Shown here: piece by piece, positions 8,196 to 13,078 of the stretch
How positions within the stretch are numbered: position 1 is the stretch's first letter
How the letters are laid out: each line of letters starts with the position of its first letter
Source: Anaerolineae bacterium
GTDB taxonomy: Bacteria > Chloroflexota > Anaerolineae > B4-G1 > SLSP01
Reading direction: 5' to 3'
Length of the DNA stretch: 13,078 nt
NCBI GenBank assembly: GCA_016934645.1
Contig: JAFGSL010000676.1
Location: 1 to 13,078 of the forward strand
Notes under the pieces: generated by a model
Told to the model about the DNA's origin: nothing
Databases searched by the model: none
What the model saw: only the letters and a program-made list of their open reading frames with translations
Made by a program: the position numbers and the translations under genes

Positions 8196-8207
8196 TCTCA
8201 ACCCTCC
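8196..8207 (-). promoter_or_regulatory. Ribosome binding site deciding the start of the FHA gene
   Basis: GGAGGG (8202-8207, minus sense) lies six bases before ATG at 8195-8193. The alternative TTG at 8201-8199 directly touches the GGAGGG, which leaves no spacer, so ATG is preferred. Confidence 0.75.
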
Positions 8208-8299
8208 ATCACAGCTCTTCTGAACCTTAACAAAACTACACCATTTCCTGCAACCCGAGCAAAGCCACCAATCGGAAAGAAAGAATTCTGCGCTCGGAC

Positions 8300-8328
8300 A
8301 TTATAGTTAGGGACTGCAAAAGAATAAG
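8300..8328 (-). promoter_or_regulatory. Candidate promoter for the FHA gene
   Basis: A perfect minus-strand -10 hexamer, TATAAT, lies at 8305-8300. The -35 region 16-17 bp upstream (TTATTC or CTTATT) is poor. A start near 8293 would give a leader of about 100 nt. If real, the FHA gene can be expressed apart from the upstream kinase gene. Confidence 0.4.
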
Positions 8329-8329
8329 T

Positions 8330-8376
8330 TCCCGCTCAGAGCGCCCCGGAGACGGGGCTTAAAGCGAAAAACGGGA
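8330..8376. terminator. Stem-loop element, possible terminator of the 1155-aa kinase gene
   Basis: A GC-rich hairpin, GCCCC-GGAGAC-GGGGC (8343-8358), is nested in a possible outer stem TCCCG/CGGGA (8330-8334 with 8372-8376). It lies about 80-125 bp past the kinase stop codon and upstream of the candidate FHA promoter. The T stretch after it on the minus strand is interrupted (ACTTATTCTTTT), so termination is only possible. It may also be a dispersed structured repeat. The rest of the 8202-8454 gap shows nothing further. Confidence 0.35.
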
Positions 8377-8454
8377 GGCTATATTTTTACAAACCCTTAG
8401 ATTTTCGTCACCATCGCCCGAGCTGTCGATCAGGAAGAAGCCCTGTCACACTGA

Positions 8455-11400
8455 CTATTGGAAGCCGTATGTCTTGAATGCATAGTCATAGGTTGGGCGC
8501 GAGTCCGTTACATCGGTCTGACATGACGGACAGTATGTGGAGTTCGTGTTACCCCGCCAGAAATATCGATTATCAGCGGATGGGGAATCGCCATCAGAAT
8601 AGACATAGATGCGATACCGGGTTCCCGGTGTTATCGGTATAGGGGTTGCAAAGCTTATCTTCACCCATCCAGAAGCGGGGATGGTTGGCTCGCTGCCCAT
8701 CCCTTGCCCCAGAAGATCGCCAGCTTCAGTTCTGATTTGCACAATCGCGTTGCCTGAAGGGTGCCCGGCCTTCGAAACACCTACCTCCACAGCAGTGATG
8801 TTGTCCAATGTTGGCATAAACTCTTGCCATCTGATAACGTCATCCTCAAACCAATAGCCATAATCCATCCCCGTTTGCATTTGATCTACGGTCTCCGGCC
8901 CCCAGCAAGCAAGCGTGAAACTAGCCTGGCTAGAGAGCATATCGTTGGGAGTTAGAATATGGACTTGTTGCCAGCGAGTTCCTTCGGCGCTGAGTGTCCA
9001 CGAGCTTGCGATCGTCTGCGAACCGGCGGCGGCGAAGGTAATGGTTTCCACTGGAGCTTGTGCACCGTCACTTCGTTCCCATTTATATGTGACTGTGCCG
9101 GGACCGTTGACAGTGATGCTGGCAGAAAAGTCGAACTTTTTGGGACACGCGCCGCTGAAGCTTGATGGCTCAACAGTCGCTATCACGCTCATTGCGGCAA
9201 ACTGGGGCACAATGCAGGTAACTGAGGCAGTGGTTACACCACCTGGGCCAGTAGCGGTTATGATGTAGGTGGTCGTCTCGCTGGGACAGACTTGCCGGCT
9301 ACCTGGTGTGGCGGCCACACTGCCAATTCCCTGGTCAATAGTCACCGCGGTGGCGTCGGTCACTGTGCCCCACTCCAGGTTCGCACAACTGCCAGCCGTG
9401 ATTTCGTCGGGATCAACTCGAAAGAACTCAATGCTTGGCGCAAGAGGTGTCGGCGTGTCGGTGGGCGTAAGCGTCGCAGTAGGGAGTGGTGTCTCACTTG
9501 GTACAGGTGTTGGCGTAGGAACATTGCCAGGATCGGGATCGGTATTGTCAGGTAAGCCCTCACCATCGGTATTAGGATTGACAGGACTAGTATAGAAATA
9601 GGTTTCGCCATCTCTAGTCCATCCACTTACTTCATCGCCATCAGAAATTGTATCTCCATCGGAGTCCTCGACCTGTGGGTTGCTTCCCCACTTTATTTCC
9701 TCACGATTAATTAACCCGTCACCATCGTCATCCTGTTCCAACCATGTGGCTGTAGCTGTAGCGCCCTGCCTGGCTGCTTCTGCTGTCGCCGTAGCGGACA
9801 ATTCGCGTTCACGTCCAATGGTTATCTGATTGTAGATGAATACTCCAGCGATAGACAACAGTATGCACAACATTGCAAGGACAGCCAATATCCAGATGGG
9901 GAGCCAAGCCTTGTTGATCACCATACCGCCGTGCGTTTGCGCAGTACCCTTAGATGAGGTAATGTCAACATTAAATGGAAGCGGAGTCTCGCCACCAAGC
10001 AAAGGACGCCGCTGTGGTTTGGCGTGGAACGTCGCAGCGGCTTTTTCCCCTGGGGGTACGGTCAAACGGGCCTGTGGCGGTGTAAACGTCACCTCGTTCG
10101 CCTGGTCGCGCCACGCCAGGGTAAAGTTTTCTTCCACGTTACCCTGATTCTCTAATGTGACATGGGCTTCCTGCCGCGGCCGCAACCGCTGTGGATGCAT
10201 ATCGCTAAGGAAACCGGAGTAAGCGTTCACTGTCAATGTGCCACGAAGTTCCACAGACTGCGTTGCGTCACGCGTGCTGATCACACGTACGGTGAAAGCA
10301 TACTGCCCGGCCCGGCTCTGCGGGACGCGTGGCGGAAGAATAACGACTGGGACGCTCTGTTGATCCCCACTCATCAAGGGCAGTACAGGTGGAAGCGTCA
10401 CCCAGGCCATCGGAAGACCGTCTACAGAGACCCTAAAGTGCTCGACGATTGGGCCATCATTGCGCACGGTCACTGTGAGGGTGACGGCGTTCCCGGGATC
10501 AACGACCGGCGCCTTGGGAACCAGGCTGGCAGGACGATCACCGTAGCCAGTAGAGGGAGGCCGGTTGCCGACTGGGCCAAGGCTACCACTAACCGGCCCG
10601 GAAAGCCTTGAAGTCCTGGGGCCTTGAAGTGATCGCTGTGCTGCGCTTTGCAGCGAGAGTCGCGTGCGACCAACGCGCACGGTTTGACCAGGTGCCCAGG
10701 GTTGCGCGATGTTGGGCGTGAGTAACGTTTCTTCAAAATAGGTCCCATTGGTGCTACCCAGGTCGATGATGCTATACCCGGCAGCTTCGTCGAAGTCAAT
10801 GCGCGCGTGATGGCGCGAAACCATCGGATCGTTGAGAACAACATCATTATCCTCTCTGGATCCGATAGTCGTCGTCGCTTTTGACAAAGGAAAGGCATAC
10901 GTTTTCTGCCCCCAAGTTGCAATCTCAATATAGTCTCCCGCAGGCGGGTTGGAGACGGGCGAGATCGTAGCGAGCGCATCGTGTGCGGGCAACCCGGTCG
11001 TGGCGATACTGATTGTAGGTACACCAGTCTCATGTTGCGTCCGATCTTTCAGAGAGCCGATAGTGCTACGCAACGCGCGCGCCATCGCCATCGCGTTTTG
11101 GAAGCGTGCAGCGGGATCTTTGGCGATGGCTTTCAGAATAATGTCACGGACAAGAGCCGGCAATACAGGTTGGATTGCGCGTGGATCAGGGGGCTGTTCG
11201 GAGATATGCTTGACGCCCGCCTCGTAAGGATTGCCGATCGCAAAGGGCAGACGCCCGGTCGCCATCTGGTAGAGCACGATGCCTAGAGAGTAGATATCGG
11301 AACGCCCATCCAACGCCTCGGCGCGACACTGCTCCGGGGACATATACTGCAATGTGCCGAGAAACGCTCCCGTTTGGGTATGGGATTTCCCGCCAGCGCG

Positions 11401-11922
11401 CAGCTTGGCCAGCCCGAAATCGGCGACGACCGCGCGCAGCGCCGGTTCCTCGGGACGTTCCGGTTCCTCCAGCTTGCGTATGAGGATGTTGGAGGGCTTG
11501 ATGTCGCGGTGCACGACGCCTTTGCGATGGGCATAGTGCAGCGCTTCGGCGACCTGCGCCAGTAGGTGCAGCGTTTCGCTCAACTGGATGATGCTGCGTT
11601 GCCCGACGGCAACTTGGAGATAATCATTCAAGCTGCCATCCGGAATGAACTCCATCACCAGGTAGAGCTGGCCTGCCTGATAATCCGATTCATACACGGT
11701 TACGATCGAGGCATGATCGCGGAGGCTGGCTACAACTTGCGCTTCTTGCAAAAAGCGGTCACGGAAGTCGGGTTTGCTGGCCAGATGCGTGTGCATGATT
11801 TTGAGAGCGACAGGAGATTTCAGCGTCTCGTCGTAGGCCCGGTAGACGAGACCCATCCCACCCTCGCCTAACAGGCTATCGATACGGTATTGTGCGATCC
11901 GTTTTCCTAGTAAATCTGCCAT
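8455..11922 (-). CDS. Membrane Ser/Thr kinase-FHA receptor with Ca-binding-type repeats and Ig-like ectodomain
   Basis: The 1155-residue protein combines kinase and phospho-reader. Kinase domain 12-285 is canonical: GEGGMGLVY (19-27), Lys41, Glu60, HRDIKPSN (138-145), DFG (168-170), SPE (195-197). Its activation segment contains Thr182, Thr184 and Thr190 as likely autophosphorylation sites. An FHA domain follows at about 331-427 (SRHHAR, GSTNGTY; IGSR replaces the usual GR turn). Residues about 470-668 are the two beta-sandwich domains shared with the two downstream proteins. The membrane helix is at about 672-695. Outside come an Ala/Thr-rich spacer, Asp-rich calcium-binding-type repeats (730-797), a Pro/Thr stalk, two Ig-like domains (830-1006) homologous to the first two of the FHA protein, and a jelly-roll-like domain (1011-1155) resembling 'choice-of-anchor R' domains. 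ATG is preceded by AGGAG nine bases upstream. Cysteines are almost all C-terminal to the membrane helix, which supports the topology. Confidence 0.92.
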   Translation of the reverse strand: MADLLGKRIAQYRIDSLLGEGGMGLVYRAYDETLKSPVALKIMHTHLASKPDFRDRFLQEAQVVASLRDHASIVTVYESDYQAGQLYLVMEFIPDGSLNDYLQVAVGQRSIIQLSETLHLLAQVAEALHYAHRKGVVHRDIKPSNILIRKLEEPERPEEPALRAVVADFGLAKLRAGGKSHTQTGAFLGTLQYMSPEQCRAEALDGRSDIYSLGIVLYQMATGRLPFAIGNPYEAGVKHISEQPPDPRAIQPVLPALVRDIILKAIAKDPAARFQNAMAMARALRSTIGSLKDRTQHETGVPTISIATTGLPAHDALATISPVSNPPAGDYIEIATWGQKTYAFPLSKATTTIGSREDNDVVLNDPMVSRHHARIDFDEAAGYSIIDLGSTNGTYFEETLLTPNIAQPWAPGQTVRVGRTRLSLQSAAQRSLQGPRTSRLSGPVSGSLGPVGNRPPSTGYGDRPASLVPKAPVVDPGNAVTLTVTVRNDGPIVEHFRVSVDGLPMAWVTLPPVLPLMSGDQQSVPVVILPPRVPQSRAGQYAFTVRVISTRDATQSVELRGTLTVNAYSGFLSDMHPQRLRPRQEAHVTLENQGNVEENFTLAWRDQANEVTFTPPQARLTVPPGEKAAATFHAKPQRRPLLGGETPLPFNVDITSSKGTAQTHGGMVINKAWLPIWILAVLAMLCILLSIAGVFIYNQITIGRERELSATATAEAARQGATATATWLEQDDDGDGLINREEIKWGSNPQVEDSDGDTISDGDEVSGWTRDGETYFYTSPVNPNTDGEGLPDNTDPDPGNVPTPTPVPSETPLPTATLTPTDTPTPLAPSIEFFRVDPDEITAGSCANLEWGTVTDATAVTIDQGIGSVAATPGSRQVCPSETTTYIITATGPGGVTTASVTCIVPQFAAMSVIATVEPSSFSGACPKKFDFSASITVNGPGTVTYKWERSDGAQAPVETITFAAAGSQTIASSWTLSAEGTRWQQVHILTPNDMLSSQASFTLACWGPETVDQMQTGMDYGYWFEDDVIRWQEFMPTLDNITAVEVGVSKAGHPSGNAIVQIRTEAGDLLGQGMGSEPTIPASGWVKISFATPIPITPGTRYRIYVYSDGDSPSADNRYFWRGNTNSTYCPSCQTDVTDSRPTYDYAFKTYGFQ

Positions 11923-11989
11923 TGTGCTATCTCCTTGGGCTATACCGTTTGTTTTCTCAAGTTAACAGCTTGCGCAGCTATTGCGTCCA

Positions 11990-12017
11990 GTTATATAACT
12001 ATCACCGGACATTGCAA
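11990..12017 (-). promoter_or_regulatory. Promoter of the kinase-FHA gene cluster
   Basis: In minus sense, TTGCAA (12017-12012) and TATAAC (11995-11990) are separated by 16 bp, a good sigma-70/sigma-A fit. The start codon is about 68 bp downstream of the -10. The -10 lies inside a perfect 12-bp palindrome, AGTTATATAACT (11989-12000), which could be a regulator site or may simply reflect its AT content. Confidence 0.55.
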
Positions 12018-12072
12018 CAGAAGGACTGGCTCAGGCTGTGTCAGAATTACTCGTGCCAATTCCCCACATCTC

Positions 12073-12144
12073 ACCGCAGAATACGCCAAGGCCGCAGAGA
12101 GATGCTGAAAAGGCTTTCTCTGCGCACTATTCACCCTCTGCGGT
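12073..12144. repeat. Nested inverted repeat of the CCGCAGAG type
   Basis: Two 28-nt arms flank a 16-nt centre. The outer 8 nt (ACCGCAGA / TCTGCGGT) and inner 8 nt (CGCAGAGA / TCTCTGCG) pair perfectly. The 12 nt between them do not match, yet are the same length on both sides. The motif resembles 'CCGCAGAG...' intergenic repeats that I recall from several phyla, including Chloroflexota and Cyanobacteria. It stands between the stop of the decayed transporter gene and the promoter of the kinase-FHA gene. The rest of the 11923-12191 gap holds that promoter and a short CACAA/TTGTG hairpin. Confidence 0.7.
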
Positions 12145-12191
12145 CAATCAACACAACACTATTGTGCCTATCCTGCAACACATGAGGGAAA

Positions 12192-13064
12192 TCACCAATT
12201 GAAGACTACTTGATCTTCATAAGGTAACTGATTACAAAACTGATCAACTTTCCAGTAATACGGGTTACGCTCTACGACAAATTCGCTCTCAGCTCGATCT
12301 ATAGGTGCGACGATAACCCACTTCTCGAGAACAGGCAGGTCGGGATTGTTCCACAGGCGATCTGACTCTGAACGAATGTCGGCCTTTTGTTCAAAAACCT
12401 CCCTATCATCGAGGAATTGTCTAAGATAATGCATAGGAAGGCGTGTCAGCATAACTCCTGCCCCATCAGCAAGAGAAGCTCTCAAATTGCAGACTCGAGA
12501 CACATGGAATCTAACAGTGTAATCATCGAGTGCCTCAGGGTCGGAAAGACAATACAAATAGAAGGGCAGCCTGCGATCCACCATAACTTCGATTGCGAAC
12601 ACAATGTCATCTGCTGTAAATGGTTCGCCATCAGACCACTTGAGCCCTCGACGCAGATATACAGTAGCAATTTCTCTATCCTCAGAAAGGTCATACGACT
12701 CTGCGACATTAGGGCTTCCGTCAGATCCCAAAAGCCCTTCGTAAGGAATGTAGTCATTGGTATCGAGATATGTTTCTATGTCATAGGATTTGATATCTTT
12801 AGTCAAAACTGACCAGTATAAAGGAGTAATCCTACCCTGATCTTCCACAAAAGGAATCTGAGGTAATCGTTCGCTCAATTGAGGAAGTATCCCCCTTGCT
12901 ACCTTCTCTGCTGTCATAGGAGATTGACAGTTGACTGGCGCTAGGGGTCGGGGTGTGGGTGGGATTGGTGTTTCGGTAGGGGGAGCCACAGTGTCAGTAG
13001 ATCGCAATCAAAGGCCTCCAGGAATAGAAATGACCAGGGATAAACCTAAGCGCTGTTTGACCAT
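12192..13064 (-). pseudogene. Truncated family-5 ABC transporter solute-binding protein
   Basis: From ATG at 13064 the frame reads a signal peptide (MVKQRLGLSLVISIPGGL). It then meets TGA at 13010-13008 and continues open for 271 codons from a TTG at 13007. The body starts with a Pro/Thr-rich linker, as in lipoproteins. It carries family-5 (oligopeptide/nickel-type) marks: LRRGLKWSDGEPFTADDIVFA (118-138) and VERNPYYWKVD (255-265). Family members usually have 500-650 residues; this one stops just after the NPYYW motif, so most of the second lobe and the hinge return are missing. No lipobox Cys is visible at the expected place. With a nonsense codon at the start and half the protein gone, the gene is most likely dead. 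A sequencing error at the TGA, or a genuinely short protein from the TTG, are less likely alternatives. Confidence 0.75.
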
Positions 13065-13078
13065 TTCCCATAACCAGG

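Noticed and set aside
8199..8201. TTG start two codons before the ATG of the FHA gene
   Set aside because: The GGAGGG ribosome binding site directly abuts the TTG, leaving no spacer. The ATG at 8195 has a normal six-base spacer.
11892..12185. Plus-strand frame of 97 codons in the gap upstream of the kinase-FHA gene
   Set aside because: It runs through the promoter and the inverted repeat and begins inside the kinase gene on the opposite strand. No ribosome binding site or recognisable protein was seen.
13008..13010. TGA read as Trp under a non-standard code
   Set aside because: The 747-aa kinase gene ends normally at a TGA, just past its last recognisable domain, and nothing else in the window needs TGA as a sense codon. 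Decay of the transporter gene explains it better.

Overview
The window is a bacterial accessory region in which almost every gene reads leftward (minus strand). Several traits suggest a filamentous Chloroflexota (Anaerolineae-like) bacterium or metagenome contig. These are long Pro/Thr spacers after membrane anchors, Ser/Thr kinases with large beta-sandwich ectodomains, 7-bp-period tandem repeats, and a 'CCGCAGAG'-type intergenic repeat. This placement is inference from style; no rRNA or marker gene is present.

In transcription order (right to left) the window holds: (1) 13064-12192, a decayed family-5 ABC transporter solute-binding protein gene with an in-frame TGA in the signal peptide and loss of its 3' half; (2) a 269-bp gap with a 72-nt nested inverted repeat and a good sigma-70-type promoter; (3) 11922-8455, a 1155-aa membrane receptor with kinase, FHA, two beta-sandwich domains, a membrane helix, calcium-binding-type repeats, Ig-like domains and a C-terminal jelly-roll-like domain; (4) 8195-5220, a 991-aa protein with the same layout but no kinase domain; (5) 5111-2868, a 747-aa receptor kinase with the same core, no FHA domain and an NTF2-like ectodomain; (6) 2715-2227, a YbaK/EbsC-family Cys-tRNA deacylase; (7) 2184-121, a GH29/GHL6-like glycoside hydrolase. 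The left edge may hold the 3' end of a convergent membrane-protein gene on the plus strand.

The interesting part is the trio at 2868-11922. All three proteins carry a homologous core of two beta-sandwich domains followed by one membrane helix. In front of the core sits a kinase, an FHA domain, or both; behind it sits an ectodomain built from a shared kit. The kinase that lacks an FHA domain has two Thr-Pro-Val-Asp motifs in its cytoplasmic linker, which fit the pT-x-x-D preference of many FHA domains. The set therefore looks like a self-contained phospho-Thr receptor network: two kinases, two FHA readers, three ectodomains. I see no partner phosphatase here. The YbaK and hydrolase genes follow on the same strand but have no obvious functional link to it.
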